Part shown: positions 35,088 to 46,860 of the stretch, in pieces | How the letters are laid out: each line of letters opens with the position of its first letter | How positions within the stretch are numbered: position 1 is the stretch's first letter | Assembly: GCA_009192285.1 (NCBI GenBank) | Contig: WBVU01000004.1 | Coordinates: 2,378,001-2,442,000, forward strand | Direction of reading: 5' to 3' | Source: Morchella semilibera | Taxonomy: Eukaryota > Ascomycota > Pezizomycetes > Pezizales > Morchellaceae | Length of the DNA: 64,000 nt | The notes under the pieces: generated by a model | Seen by the model: the letters and a program-made list of their open reading frames with translations, nothing else | Database searches by the model: none | What the model was told of the DNA's origin: nothing | Made by a program: the position numbers and the translations under genes

Positions 35088-36232
35088 TTAGAAAACCTTA
35101 CTGAGCAATCTCTTGACCCCTTCACTCGTCTCCACCTTCCCAGTATCTGCACTCCCTTTGGTTTTGTTCTGTCTAAATTGCCGTCGGACCTCAATGACTT
35201 TCTTTTTGCCTTCTTCCCCGTCATTCTCTCCAGACTTCCGCTTCTTGGATGCTGTGGAGGCCTCCATGTTCTTAACCATTTTTGCCCTCTCGACATTTCG
35301 AATATATGTTTTATTCTCGCGAGTTGCTTGGGCAATCTCCGCACGCATTTTGGATTGACGCGAGGCGTTCTCATAGGCTATTTGAGCTTGAAGGTGGTGC
35401 CATTTAAATTTGGGGAGATATTTCAGGTTCCAGACATCATCGTAATAGTAGGAACCTTTCTTACCACCTATTTTATATTAGTAAATCAAAGCAAGCACTA
35501 ACGGCTTGGATAGGGTTTGTATACCAATCGAAGTAGCATTGAGCGTTTCAGCTACTAGCTTTGCGTCCTTCTTATTTACGAACTCGACCCAACCCTCGTC
35601 AAAGTTACGTTTTTTGTTACCACCAAAGCGGACACGACGGGCGTAGGCTTTGGGATCTTCAGGAGCGAGAAATATGCGATTTATTTCGCCGAAGCGGGAA
35701 AGAAGTTGTTTGACTTTCATGGGTTTCATGAAGGGCTATTATAGGTTAACCAGCTGTTGTGAAGTCATTGGCTCGTGGGAGAACTCACTGGGACTTTAGA
35801 AAGATATATCACTCCGGTTTTTTTTGTCGCTGCTTTGGAGGCTGTAAGCTCTTCCTGGGTGAGTGGTTTGAGCTTATTTGGGTTTGTGAAAAGTAGTTCA
35901 TCCTCATCCTCATCCTGTTTATTTTTTTCGTTCATCTTCTCCTTCTTTTCTTTTGAGGCCTCTTCTGCCTCTCCTATATCCTCCCCATCATCGTCTTCCA
36001 GTGATTCATTTCCACCACCTTCATCCTCACTCGCTGAGCCGATATGGTCCACTTTTCGTCGCTTTGTTGAGCGCTTTGAGATTCGCTTTACTCGACTCTC
36101 CTCCTCTTCTGAACCTGCGTCATTATCTTCAGCCTCGCTATCATCAATGCCTAGCCAATCTCTCCGCTTCTCCTCCCGCTTTTTTTCTTCTTCGTTTATG
36201 GTCAACATGTTTCGTGTTGTAGTAATTGTCAT
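35088..36232 (-). CDS. ESF2: Pre-rRNA-processing RNA-binding protein ESF2 (ABT1 family)
   Basis: Model: complement(join(35088..35467, 35525..35735, 35789..36232)), 344 aa. ESF2/ABT1 is a nucleolar RRM protein of the small-subunit processome; in yeast it assists Dbp8 in early 18S rRNA cleavages. Seen: acidic/basic N-terminal tail (DDSEAEDNDAGSEEEE, KRSTKRRKVDH), then the RRM (TGVIYLSKVPPFMKPMKVKQ, FGEINRIFLAPEDP, DEGWVEFVNKKDAKLVAETL), then KKGSYYYDDVWNLKYLPKFKWHHL typical of the family, and a lysine-rich C-terminal tail. The frame is open upstream to 36400, so the start could be at 36400 or at a later Met (36209); I chose 36232. Divergent from HLJ1 across about 308 bp. Confidence 0.93.
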
Positions 36233-36540
36233 ACCTCTTATCGAAGGACTTGTCGTAGATGATGGTGGAAATCTCGATGCCAAGTCTTTTCTGCGGAGGA
36301 GTCGGACCAAGGATTCCAAACATTTTCTATGGCCAAAAAGAGACCAGATAGTCTCCACACACCTCATCCCATCCACACATCCATCCATAACAACTCTCAC
36401 TCATTCAACAACCCTCCCCCTACTAGTACATTCTGCATACATCTTCATACATCCCATCTCAAATTCATTATCCCCCCTCGTTCCCTTATAGATTATTTCA
36501 AATCCCCCTCCCCCCCCCCTCCTCTTTAACACCATTGACG
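36233..36540. promoter_or_regulatory. Shared divergent promoter of ESF2 and HLJ1
   Basis: About 308 bp separate the two start codons, so both core promoters must lie here or overlap. A C-rich tract (36502-36522) sits just upstream of the HLJ1 start. Confidence 0.6.
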
Positions 36541-37719
36541 ATGTCCTCAACGGGAGCTCAAACAAACCCAAACAAGGGCTCAGAAAAGTCTCGCGAACAC
36601 AACCAGGGCCGGCAAGGGCGCGATTACACCCTCGAACAGAAGGCTGCTGTTGACAAAGTAAGAAGATGCAAAGCAACAGCATACTATGAGATCCTCGACA
36701 TCAAGGCAGAAGCGACGGAAGCGGAGATAAAGAAAGCATACAGGAAGCTGGCCTTAGTAATGCATCCGGATAAGAATGGAGCCCCGGGCGCAGATGAAGC
36801 CTTTAAACGTGAGTAGGAAGCCTCTCCATTCATTTATCTGAGTTCGGGCCCGGGATGCCTATCCGGGTTGAATCCAGAGCCGAATTCATATGACTAAAAA
36901 CCTAGCTAACACATCGCAGTTGTCTCTCGCGCTTTTCAAGTCCTTTCCGATAGTGATAAACGCGCCGCATTTGACCGCCACGGCGGCGACCCTGACAGTC
37001 GCGGTGGCGGTGGTGGCTCCGGCGGCGTTCCCCGTGGCTTCGGTGGTGGTTCACCTTTCGGCTTTGCGCAGCAGGGTGGGGGCCGCGGTGGGTTCGAGGG
37101 CGAAATCTCGCCCGAAGACCTTTTCAATATGTTCTTCGGTGGGATGGGGCCTGGCGCAGCAATGTTCGGCGAGGGCGCGGCTGGTGGATTTACTACATTT
37201 GGGGGACCAGGCATTCGAATTCATCATATGGGGCGACAGCCGCGAAGGCGGCCCGCGCAGGCCGCTGGGGCGCAAGAAGAGGAAGCAGCCCCGGCAGGCC
37301 TGGGGAAAATACTCATACAGTTACTACCGCTTATAATTTTCTTTATACTCCCACTCATCGGTTCACTTTTCACTGGTGATGGCGGAGAGAGTCTCCGTGG
37401 GCCATCTTTCAGAACTGAGCGGATACATCCATTCACACTACAACGAGAGACACCACACTATAAGATTCCATTCTGGGTGAATCCCGCTGAAGTTAAAGAT
37501 CTTAAGACGGGCGAACTTGCAAAACTGGCTAAACGTGCCGAAAACCGGATTGTGAATGATCTGAACCACCATTGTCAAAGGGAGCAGGAGATACAAATGA
37601 ATGAGAGGAATGCCGCCATGGGTTGGATCTTTGTCGACAACGAGAGAATGGCTAGGGCAAATTCCATGCACTTACCGCATTGCCAGAAGATGAAGGAAAT
37701 GGGCATTAGGAGATATTAG
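36541..37719 (+). CDS. HLJ1: ER-membrane J-protein, HLJ1 / DNAJB12-type
   Basis: Model: join(36541..36808, 36920..37719), 355 aa. It stimulates cytosolic Hsp70 at the ER surface and takes part in ER-associated degradation. Seen: J domain (about residues 43-110) with [32 protein letters not shown], so the HPD triad is intact; a Gly/Phe-rich linker ([16 protein letters not shown]; about 115-200); one membrane segment ([20 protein letters not shown]); and a C-terminal DUF1977-type domain with [12 protein letters not shown] and [10 protein letters not shown]. The 111-nt intron (CTAAC branch at about 36905) interrupts the J domain after FK. Confidence 0.94.
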
Positions 37720-38472
37720 ACTCGGATAGCAGTGTGGTGGTTTTTTGTATTGAAGCGACTTTAATTTCACGCTCTGGTTTTTCCCTCTCTTTCCCTTTCA
37801 ATGATGTTATTAAGTAATGGGGTTGATTGTTAACTTGTTGCGTTGCTAAAATGAGACTAAAAAAGATGGAGGGAATGGCGTTTTTCTTTTCTTTTCGTTT
37901 TTTCTTTCCGTTTTTTCTTTCCGTTTTCTCTTTCTTCCTTTCTTTAATGATATCCTTGGTTTACTCTTCTATCTTTTTAAATTCCTTCCTGTTTTTATTT
38001 AGTACTTACTTTTTATATGGCCTGCGGTTCTGTAACGCTTACATGTGGATGGATGATAGATGAAATAGGATTCGTATATCTAATACCTTGATTTGGAAAT
38101 TCTGGGCCTATGCGCGTTTCCCTCGTTAACTAGCAGCGCTACAACGTGCTTGTGGCGACTAACTAACCACACTATCGCCATGAGCGGCCATCTACTACAT
38201 GTAGTAAGCTACATGTATATACATTTATGAGGTATACATACTAAATACATACATGTAAACAACCGGGTGAGATTCTATACGCAAAAGCACGGCTTTTCAA
38301 TAATTTACTGGGGGCAATCTATTGGTGGAAATACGGGACCCTGTTTTCGCCTAATTAAGAAAAAAAAAAAAGTAGTTGATATTGGGTTACTTAACTAGTA
38401 CGTAGTGCGGATTATGAGATGTATATGGGGCTAGGCTATTCCATATCCACCCAAAGGAAATAAAGATCTCAC
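37720..38472. other. Intergenic, no gene recognised
   Basis: The HLJ1 3' flank is T/C-rich (37880-37970) and is followed by three TACATGTA sites (38197-38258) and an A run (38360-38371). Confidence 0.6.
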
Positions 38473-38781
38473 CTATCTCGCCCTCCCTTCTCTCGCCTTC
38501 TCCCTAATCCTCATATCCTCACCCCCTACACCCTCCAGCGCAGTTCTCTCACCACCTGCACCCCTCCCTGTCGAAACCCTATCAATGACCTTCGCAACAC
38601 CGCTCTGCTCAGGCAGCGGCTCGTCGGGAAGCTGCCCATGTTGACGCAGACTTTGATTTCTCCACGATATTTGGCCACCATCGGCCTCGCGTTGCATCTT
38701 AGCATTGGTCTTTGCGGCGTTGATAGACGTACGCGTATAGACGAAGAGGAGTACTGCCATGGTTGCGGCCGCCATGGGCAT
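38473..38781 (-). CDS. Small single-pass membrane protein, function unknown
   Basis: 102 aa, no intron. The N-terminus (MAAATMAVLLFVYTRTSINA) is a membrane segment or signal anchor. The rest is polar, with KMQREADGGQISWRNQSLRQ as the most constrained-looking part, and the C-terminus is basic. I think similar short proteins occur in other Pezizomycotina but cannot name a characterised one. The start could be 38781 (MPMAAAT) or 38775. Confidence 0.65.
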   Translation of the reverse strand: MPMAAATMAVLLFVYTRTSINAAKTNAKMQREADGGQISWRNQSLRQHGQLPDEPLPEQSGVAKVIDRVSTGRGAGGERTALEGVGGEDMRIREKAREGRAR

Positions 38782-39241
38782 GGTTAGGGTCTTGTTTTAC
38801 TTGTTAGTAGGGCCTGTGGGCAGGGGAGGAAGAAGCGCACTCGGGCATTCATGGGAGGCATCTTGGAAGCTTTATTTAATAGATGTTTTGTTTGGATGTC
38901 TCAGCGTTTGGGAAACATTGAGCACAGTTGTCGGAACATGGGCCGATTGGTGGTATGATGTCGGGAGTAAGATCTTATCTGATGAAGATAAGGGTGTCAA
39001 AAGTCACGGAAAATCACTCGGCAGTTTGTAACAATAGCGTATGAGCGAGCCAATGAGAGGTAATCAACTTGAACCAAAACCGTGATTAAGATCTATCTGC
39101 GTCAAATCCAACTATAGACTCAAACATTCGTTATAAATCGTGCTATTACCAAGAGGCGCTCTATAGGCCATTCACACTCCTCCTTACTGCTGTTTTCATA
39201 ATCATATATAAAAAAAGGCCTCATATAAAGCCATCATAGAC
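38782..39241. other. Intergenic, no gene recognised
   Basis: This lies between the 3' end of the GDPD gene and the start of the small membrane protein, both on the minus strand. Open frames here show no family resemblance. Confidence 0.55.
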
Positions 39242-40895
39242 TTAAACCTTGATACTGGCGTTCTTAAGGCACTGAGGGCTAGGACGGTTGGCCTTAATAC
39301 CAACCTCCATCCCGTACTCTGCGCCGACATAAAAAACACGGTCAGGATAGTTGGAGATAATACCACTGTATAAGTCAGTTATCTTTTCAGAGGAATAGGT
39401 CCGCATATTTGGGGGGACACTTACTCGACACCGTCACTGCAATAGAAACATTAGCCTCAAGCCCAAAATTCAGATGAGGGACAGGGAAAACTTACAGTAT
39501 CATCTTTTCGATAGTAATTTCGAAATCAACAGTCCAAGGAATAACTTGCATGCCAACTTTGTGTGCCCTCTTCACAACGTCCTTGGTAACAAAAGGTGTA
39601 TAACCTGGAGAGTTAGGAGTCTGAGACGAAGGGTAACCGTGGACTGGAGACAGAACAGCAGATCCGATAGACTTTGCAGCAGCGACCCAGTCACCGTTAA
39701 AGTCATCAAGCTAATAAAAAAGTTAGCACTCGAACTTGACTAAACCAGCCGGACAAAAGTCATACGTTGACTCCGCCCAACCAAGGGTAGCCTGAGACGC
39801 CACGGTCCTCGGCAATGACTGTCGTATCATCCAAAAGCGCGACAATCCTAGTTGCAGGGAATTTTTTCTTGATTCCAATGAGTGTGCGCCAATCAAAAGA
39901 CTGGATATAAGTTCTTTCAGCCCAGCCACGCCTCTCAAGAATAGGTACAATGTCGTCAATATATCTCTCGAGCGCCAATGTCTCGTTAGGACGAATGGGG
40001 TCGATTTTAGTCTGTAATTTTTAGAATGCCGCAAACAACAGGTTTAAGTTAGATTAATTTAATTACCTCTAAGTTAATTTCAACCTTTTCATCGCCGTAG
40101 CAGTCGACTAAATCAAGAACTTCCTCGAGAGTAGGGATCTTAGCCCCAGGGTGCACTATTTTTAGTCAGTAACATATTCATAAGATAGAAAGATGGGCTG
40201 GATTTTACGTTCTGCTTGCTTGTGGAGATCAAGTTGCAGGCTTCCACAATCCAGGGTCTCAGTTCAAATGTCAGTGGCTAGACTAAATATTACCCAATTA
40301 ACACTTAACGGTAGCATACCTGCACTTGCGCGAGTGTCATATTGGCGATAAACTGGGCCCGTGGGAAGTTTATAGTAAGTATATATTCCCTAGAAACAAG
40401 TTATTACTCAGCCAATTAACTCACCTGTCCTACGTATGTGGCGTTTGGCTCAGTATCTTTGCACTTTGAAGCCACAATTTGGTGGTCGTGCCAGATCACG
40501 GGCTACAGCACAATCAGTATTGCGGGCTTATCAGCAGAAACCCTTAACTTACAATGCCATCTTTTGTAAATACCTATCGCGTGTCAATAAAAATGGACCT
40601 TTTGTATATGGGGGCCTTACTGTATCCATTTCAAGGACATTAGCCCCGCTCTCAAGGGCCTTTGCAAATGCCCACAAAGTGCCTAGAAGATAAAATAAAG
40701 TATTAGCCCCCTTGATCACATTATTTTGGGCACGAATTTTATATAGAGCTTACTCTCTGGCCTATATCCGAGCCCTCCTCTGTGAGCTTGAACTTCGAGT
40801 TTCTTGTCCCCCTTTTCACCGCCGTAGGTCTTCGGTGCCGCATGTACGCTCAGTGCAAGTCCAAGGGCCACCGTGAGTTTTGAGAAATGAACCAT
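39242..40895 (-). CDS. Secreted glycerophosphodiester phosphodiesterase-family enzyme, 11 exons
   Basis: Model: complement(join(39242..39365, 39425..39436, 39496..39710, 39766..40011, 40067..40155, 40209..40257, 40320..40352, 40425..40502, 40553..40573, 40621..40682, 40754..40895)), 356 aa. GDPD enzymes hydrolyse glycerophosphodiesters to glycerol 3-phosphate and an alcohol in a TIM barrel. Seen: signal peptide (MVHFSKLTVALGLALSVHAA), the HRGG...PESTLWAF box, NVLEMDT, WHDH, LDCGSLQLDLHK, EINLETKIDP, QSFDWRTL, PWTVD and a cysteine near the C-terminus. Exons of 12, 21 and 33 nt are each needed to keep family sequence and phase. All ten introns are 47-72 nt. Substrate unknown; related spider/fungal phospholipase-D-like members share this fold. 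Confidence 0.9.
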
Positions 40896-42002
40896 ATTTA
40901 CTGATGTAGAAAACCACGTTATGGGTTAAAATAAGTAATTATGGGGGCAAAAGACTTCACTAGACCTAGCGATGAAGAGGAGAGCCGTGTATAAGCAATG
41001 GTGTTTATAGCTGAGGCGGAAAGCACTTGCCTTTTGAACCCGAGGCTATACCTGCTCATCACTTTGAGGCAAATCTTTCCCTCATGGTTCTTGTCCCGTT
41101 TGTTCTCAGATCTAAACTTCTAGCCAGTAATGAGAATCGGTTCCACTCGTGGGGGGGGGGGGGTTATCTTCCACAGCACGTCCCCACAACGTCTTCAGGC
41201 CGAAATGGTCCACGAAATAAGTACATCTTGGTATCTGAACCTCGTTTCGGGACATACCGCATATCTCACAGGAGAGCTTGTGGGGAAAATAATCATTTTG
41301 ATTGGCCAATTTTGAATTCCACCCCTACTCCCCTTTATTAGAATTGACAGCCTCCCGTCCCACGTGGATGTGGAACCTCACTGTGCCAGGTACAAAATAG
41401 GCTGTCGATAAACGGTCTATAATTTACAGGGGTAGATTCCGTAATTGCTGTAGTTGTATCTTGTCGGGTTTAAAGAATCCGCCGATTCCTATCAGAATAT
41501 TTCTAGCTATATGACGGGGGTACCGTGCCGTAGAACAATGAAATTTTGCACATGTATCTGTAAATACTCCTCCCAACGAATTGGACTAATGGGGCGGACC
41601 GGGCGGTGGCTCCATAAGTGGCCTTTACCGGCTAAACTTTAGTTCATAGCGGGACGACGCCATGTGATTCCGACACTTTGGAGATCTTCAGGCACAGGTT
41701 GTTGGTAACGTCATCCACTAGCATGCAGGTACATACATGTACTTTTGCAACGGCGATGTGTTATCTGGACATCTATATGTTTTCTTCTTCTGCGGCAGCA
41801 AGTCTAAGCGTTGAGTTCCCAGTAGAATTCTAAGCTCCATCAAACTCTCTACCCATAACCATCTTTTGAGAAATTGAACTTTTTTGCTCATACCCATTGC
41901 ATCAATAACAACTCATCCGCGGTGCTCAAATACATATTTGCAACTCCCTAGCTATAATACCCCGTGAAGAGTCATTCACACAAATTGGTGGGCAGAGAAA
42001 AC
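40896..42002. other. Intergenic: divergent promoters of the GDPD gene and the 888-residue gene
   Basis: A G run of 13 is at 41151-41163 and TACATGTA lies near 41733. The open frame 41027-41341 crosses the G run and has no family resemblance. Confidence 0.55.
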
Positions 42003-44879
42003 ATGTCTATTCTCTGCTGCCGCAGAGGCGGTGATCAAAGAACTGCCAACAAACAAGTGATACTACCTCCCAAGATACTTGACCATATTACGACGCTCAG
42101 CCCTCAGGCCTCAAATCAAAACATTGAAGCTTTCTACAAGGAGGGTAAGGAGCTGCTCAATGCTCCCCAGGAAGAATCAGGCAAAAGATGTTTACAGAAT
42201 GAAATTAAAGAAGAGTGTGAGATACTCCTAGAAATTCCTATAAGATAGAAAGCTATCGTTACTGAATAATCAACTAACAAATGTAGCAGTTAACTGGGAA
42301 AAGACCTCGACAAATCACAGGGCAACAGAACACATCCATGGGTACAAGAACCCTACACTCTAAATCACTCCTTTTTTATTTTATTGTAGATTCTGACGGA
42401 TAAATTTTCCAGTGCTCGCCAACTATCTAAAGCGTCCTCAGCAATAGAACTTTGTGGGTCAAATTCTCACTACGCTGCAGTCCCGGCAAAGTCAATGCCT
42501 GCTTTGGAAGGCTCCATGGTATCTGAGATAAGTAAATCCGGTTCCAGGCCAGTTCAAGAAAGGGACATAAACCACCACGCATTAATCCCACCATTCCAAG
42601 AGGAGATAGAGGTCCCACAATTACCTCAAAATATTCCGACAGACACGAATATCGTTTCGAGGATAGGACATGTAGCTGTGCCATCCACTCCTGGCTTAAG
42701 CCCTTATTTAATGCCTAGCATTGCTACCACAATTGCGTCGATAAATGGCAAATCAAGGTCAGGGGTCACAATTCCTGCCACTGAACATAACTTGGAGGCT
42801 GGAGAGCTTTCGCCAGGAGAAAGTTCAGACAAAAAAGACATTAGAACTGCAGATGAACAGCGAGAAGACTATAAGACTGTCAAATCCGAGATTAGGCTTG
42901 GTGAGTCGATTATCGGGCTATTTTACCTATTAAAAATGGTATAAGTGAATAATGCTGACTAGAAAGATGGCACTACCGCCGATAATGAGGAAGGAGCGAC
43001 TACGGATACGGACAATTTGAGAGATACAAACCACCAAAGAGATGCAAGTGTTGATCTAGCAACAAGTAGGAACGACTTCACCCCCAATGAACTTTTCTCA
43101 AAGATACCCACGTGGGTTAGACCGTCAACAAGCACTTTTATGTCATTCCCTTCCTCTCACGGTAATAGTCGAAAAGATGGCCTTGGAAGTTCTCCCAGTA
43201 CAGGAAGCGCAACCCCCGAACTCGCAAGAAGTAACTCGACTAGATTTTATTCTCCATTAGAAGCGGTAAGCGCAAATAGTACGGGAGCCAATACTCCTGC
43301 ATTTATTTGTCCCCCAACTCCCGGCTATGAGTTTCGGCCATCTATTGATAACACTTCGTCTTTCTATCCATCGCCTGGAACCTCGCGCTGCGTATCTTTA
43401 GCTGAATCTGAGAGACGTACTTCAGAGTCGTCAACATTGTCTACAGAAGCCGATACTCGTATGTTGAACCGAACCCCCCGACCTTCCGACATGATTATAG
43501 ATTCACCGGGTGGTTCGTCGTTTCGGTTTCCATGGGTGAATCGTAACAGAAACAAGTCACCAGAGCCTATTTCAAACGAGAGCGCTTTTACTAGGGGTAG
43601 CTCGCTTGCACACTTAAGGGGGGCACAGAAGCGGGACCGTGAACTTCAGGGGCCCGAACCTGGTATAATTCCTAAGTCTGGAAGATCTCGAGATATCGTT
43701 GCCAACCGACACGGTGAGGTATGCGGAGGAGTTCATTTGGAGGAGGATCATATCATACCAACGCTTGGGACTCCTGGGAGCTCCCTAAAGGCTCTAATGG
43801 GTAAGGCTGATTGGAACTATGATAATTTTGAGAACCGAAGAACACCAGTCCCACGGAAGAAAGAAGGAACTACTACATGGGTCAGGTCAACTACTCGTGT
43901 AAGCAGCCTAACGATGCGGCAAGAAAAAATTAAAGACTCGAGAATCTGGGGCTCGCCACAAGCCAGGAATCCCACTGCTTCTAAAGGAAATACGTTTAGC
44001 AACTACGGAAAGCCTGGGGGGAGATTTTCTTTGAAGAATAGTATCTCTCTTGGTGAGAGAATGTGGGAACGTTCTAGTATCCGGGATAAAAATCAGGAAA
44101 AGCTACGAAAAGCTGCAGGCTCTGATATTTTGTCTAACCTCACGTCTGATATTGACACTCTTTGCGGAGCCGAGGAGAAGAATTCCCGTTTGAAAAACAG
44201 GAGATCAGGGGCTGTAATTCGCTCTAGGAGCATGACACTTAGGAGGACATTTACAAATAGCATTGCAAAGCTGAGAGGGAAAGTGAGCTTCAATGGAAGT
44301 TCAAAAGGAACAATAATGCCCCCTTCGCCTGGAAACAAGAAATCTAATAAAGGCGACTCATATCGAGGATGTAATACCGAAGACATTATAGGAATCCAAA
44401 ACTCTAAGATGCCGGGCGAAGGAAATAAGTTTAATATGTCTGGATCAGATGTATCTAGTATCATATTCCGACCATCACTACCCAAGGAGATGCTGGAACA
44501 TCAGAGTACTCCAGAATCTAGTAAAGAAATACCCACTGGAAGTAGGGATATTGTTGCGCAAGGTAATAATGCACAACAGTATGCCGAGCCTCATCAAGAC
44601 GTGAATTCGCATCATATTTCTGATGACCGAAGTGTGTCTGGCAAGGCTGGGTCCCAAACTGAGACCGGGGAACCAAGTATTAGACCCAGACCATGGAGCA
44701 CTATATACGATGATTGTGTGACATTGCCCTTCGATGGTGATGATACAGGAGGAGGAAGTGAAAATGCTGAGAGCGATAGTGATGCTGATACACAATCGGA
44801 CGGGCCTTTCAGAACTGGTGATGAAATTGAAAAAGAAATCTGGCGTGATGCAAGAGAATCTTTGGAGATCATGGTTTAA
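42003..44879 (+). CDS. Large, mostly disordered protein, function unknown
   Basis: Model: join(42003..42216, 42290..42341, 42413..42900, 42967..44879), 888 aa; phases agree across all three introns (66-73 nt). The N-terminus MSILCCRRGG carries a Cys pair beside basic residues, a pattern that can be lipidated (inference). Most of the rest is Ser/Asn/Arg/Pro-rich low-complexity sequence with SP/TP sites (PSSHGNSR, SPSTGSATPE, TPRPSDMI) and a basic patch (RSRSMTLRRTFTNSIAKLRG, about residue 690). It ends in an acidic stretch (DDTGGGSENAESDSDADTQSDG) and EIEKEIWRDARESLEIMV. No known domain was recognised. A cortical or regulatory phosphoprotein is one reading. Confidence 0.75.
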
Positions 44880-45668
44880 TGGTCGATTACAAGCCGGTTT
44901 GCACGTATAATTCCATATGAGAATAATCAATTAGTTGAGTATGCATGGCTTAGCTACTTTATGGCTTATTGGGGGGGGGGGTTCCTTTTGATCATCAGCT
45001 TAGAGAAAAACCTCGTGCTACTATTTGATTTCATACTGGTTAAAACGAAGGTGATAATAGAAGCTGAAGAAAAAGATTACGTCTGTAATATTGGGTTTAT
45101 GAGGTAGTGCGGGGATTTCCTGCTCTATTATGTAACTCGTTCGCCGTAGCGGCTGATTAACCGTCTGCCAAATTAATATGTATAATTAAGTTAGTACTAT
45201 CAAAATTTTTAACCCCTTCTCAGTGGGTATCTATCTGTTTATGGACTAAATTTCACGGTTTAGTTGATATTGAAAGTTTTTTTAGCCCTCTTATGAAATT
45301 TAGATTAATTCAAATCAACTATGCAGTCTTCCGAGAGGGATTAGTCTCGCATTGCTCGGATACACTGATCCCCTGGATCGTGGTTTTGACTGACTGGAGT
45401 CAGCAAAATCCGGTTTGTTCAAAGGACCGTGATCAGTAAACATTAGGATATTTAGCTGACCGCGGGGTCTCGATTTCAACTCAAGCTAAATCTTATAATC
45501 ACACAAAGAGTATCTGAAATAGAGATAAGTAGTTTTTTGTAAAGCTTTTGTGATAATTCACTAACTCGAATCAGTCAAATCAATACGATCTAGCCAGGAT
45601 ATATTAAAAATATGTAACAGATCCAGGTAGGCTCGATAAAGGGATATATCGATATATTACCCTGAAAC
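44880..45668. other. Intergenic, convergent 3' ends, no gene recognised
   Basis: A G run of 11 lies at 44971-44981. The rest is A/T-rich with no supported feature. Confidence 0.6.
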
Positions 45669-46301
45669 CTATTTCCAGTCCAGCACTTTTGCATGCGTGA
45701 CCTCAAATTTTTCCAGAAACTCCTTCATCTTCGCATATTCTTTAAAGCCCTCGGTCTTTGCAAATTCATGGTGATGCTCCGCCGCCCTAAACCCCGAAAA
45801 CTGAACCCATTCTCCGCCAATTCTTTCTTCAACACCATCGATTCTCCACCCTCCAACCAACGGGTACGGCTTCGTAAATTCTTCGAGATAGTGTGAATTC
45901 TCCCCCCATACCTTCGCGAAAGCTTCTTTGTGACCAAGTTTGACAGAGTGCCGGGCGAGGGCGATGCAAGGTGCATCTAGTGGAAGGGTTGACTTATCCA
46001 TGTCGGCGTGGAACATAATGTCAACATTGATATAGTCTTTTAGCTCCTCGAGGAGTGCTAAGTTTTCTGTTGAGGGAAGGAAAGCATGATGAGCTTCCAC
46101 GGAGGTCCAAGACCCCAAGAGATGAAGAATTTGGGGGTTCTCGGTTTGCTGAAAGAGTGAAAATGGGGTACCAGAGGGTGCAGATGCTTTGTTCAAGACC
46201 TGGATTGCATTTTGAAGGCCGGATTTTAAAGCGGGGGTATCAATTGTGTGAGGGGCCTTGATGGAGAAAACGGCATATTCGAGGACGACCATCGTAGGCA
46301 T
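45669..46301 (-). CDS. Dimeric alpha-beta-barrel (ABM-type) domain protein
   Basis: 210 aa, single exon. Two halves each follow the ferredoxin-like plan of ABM monooxygenase/stress-responsive barrel proteins: VVLEYAVFSIKAP...LLGSWTSVEAHHAFLPSTEN, then ALARHSVKLGHKEAFAKVWG...EWVQFSGFRAAEHHHEFAKTEGF. The histidine-rich stretch in each half lies where such proteins bind ligand. Catalytic role unknown; similar fungal proteins are mostly uncharacterised. Its upstream region contains three adjacent hairpin elements. Confidence 0.8.
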   Translation of the reverse strand: MPTMVVLEYAVFSIKAPHTIDTPALKSGLQNAIQVLNKASAPSGTPFSLFQQTENPQILHLLGSWTSVEAHHAFLPSTENLALLEELKDYINVDIMFHADMDKSTLPLDAPCIALARHSVKLGHKEAFAKVWGENSHYLEEFTKPYPLVGGWRIDGVEERIGGEWVQFSGFRAAEHHHEFAKTEGFKEYAKMKEFLEKFEVTHAKVLDWK

Positions 46302-46521
46302 ATACTAACACGCAGGTGTATGTTGCAGTTACATGTATTGTAGTTTTGATCTAGCTTACACTCAATCTGGAAGATTGAGGTTTATATAACCTCATATCAT
46401 AGATCTGCATGGATTGACTCATGAGATCAACTCGTATTCGGAGAAACAGAATCACCTGCGATCAGTGAGATTATGTCATAGGATATACGTATCATCGTAT
46501 GCATGCATATATGTATGTTAC

Positions 46522-46626
46522 ACAGTGGTGGGTAATAAGTCATCGGATAGCCTAGCCACAATATTAATTGCCTGCAAACTCGCATTCTGGTGGTGTTCCG
46601 TCCAATGACTTATTACCCACCACTGT
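46522..46626. repeat. Hairpin element 1 of a three-unit cluster
   Basis: Arms of about 23 bp: ACAGTGGTGGGTAATAAGTC at the left and its complement ending CCACTGT at 46626, enclosing about 59 bp. AC follows the right end and precedes the left end, a possible 2-bp duplication. Confidence 0.78.
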
Positions 46627-46645
46627 ACTTCAGGTGTGTAAGGTC

Positions 46646-46707
46646 AAGTGAGAACTTAGAAGACACCAAGCTGCCAAGTTTGCGTGGGGGGTGTCTTCTT
46701 CTCACTT
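46646..46707. repeat. Hairpin element 2 of a three-unit cluster
   Basis: Imperfect arms AAGTGAGAACTTAGAAGACA(CC) (46646-46667) and GGTGTCTTCTTCTCACTT (46690-46707) face each other. Three extra bases lie in the left arm. The whole unit is about 62 bp. Confidence 0.65.
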
Positions 46708-46747
46708 ACCTATACTCGAAGTACTAGTACATATTGCAAAATCTCAT

Positions 46748-46860
46748 ATTCGGACGGTTGCCAAGAGCGGTGTTGGCTGTAAAAGGCTCTGATCTCTTCC
46801 CTTAAGGGGTGACACTTTTCAGCTTCTCTGCAAGAATGTCCTCTTGGCAACCGTCCGAAT
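46748..46860. repeat. Hairpin element 3 of a three-unit cluster
   Basis: Perfect 20-bp arms: ATTCGGACGGTTGCCAAGAG at 46748-46767 and its complement at 46841-46860, enclosing about 73 bp with no coding capacity. Confidence 0.8.

Noticed and set aside
35775-36491. Plus-strand 238-codon serine-rich frame
   Set aside because: It is the complement of the acidic first exon of ESF2 (GA-rich codons read as Ser) and has no family resemblance.
36936-37214. Minus-strand proline-rich frame
   Set aside because: It is the complement of the Gly-rich linker of HLJ1.
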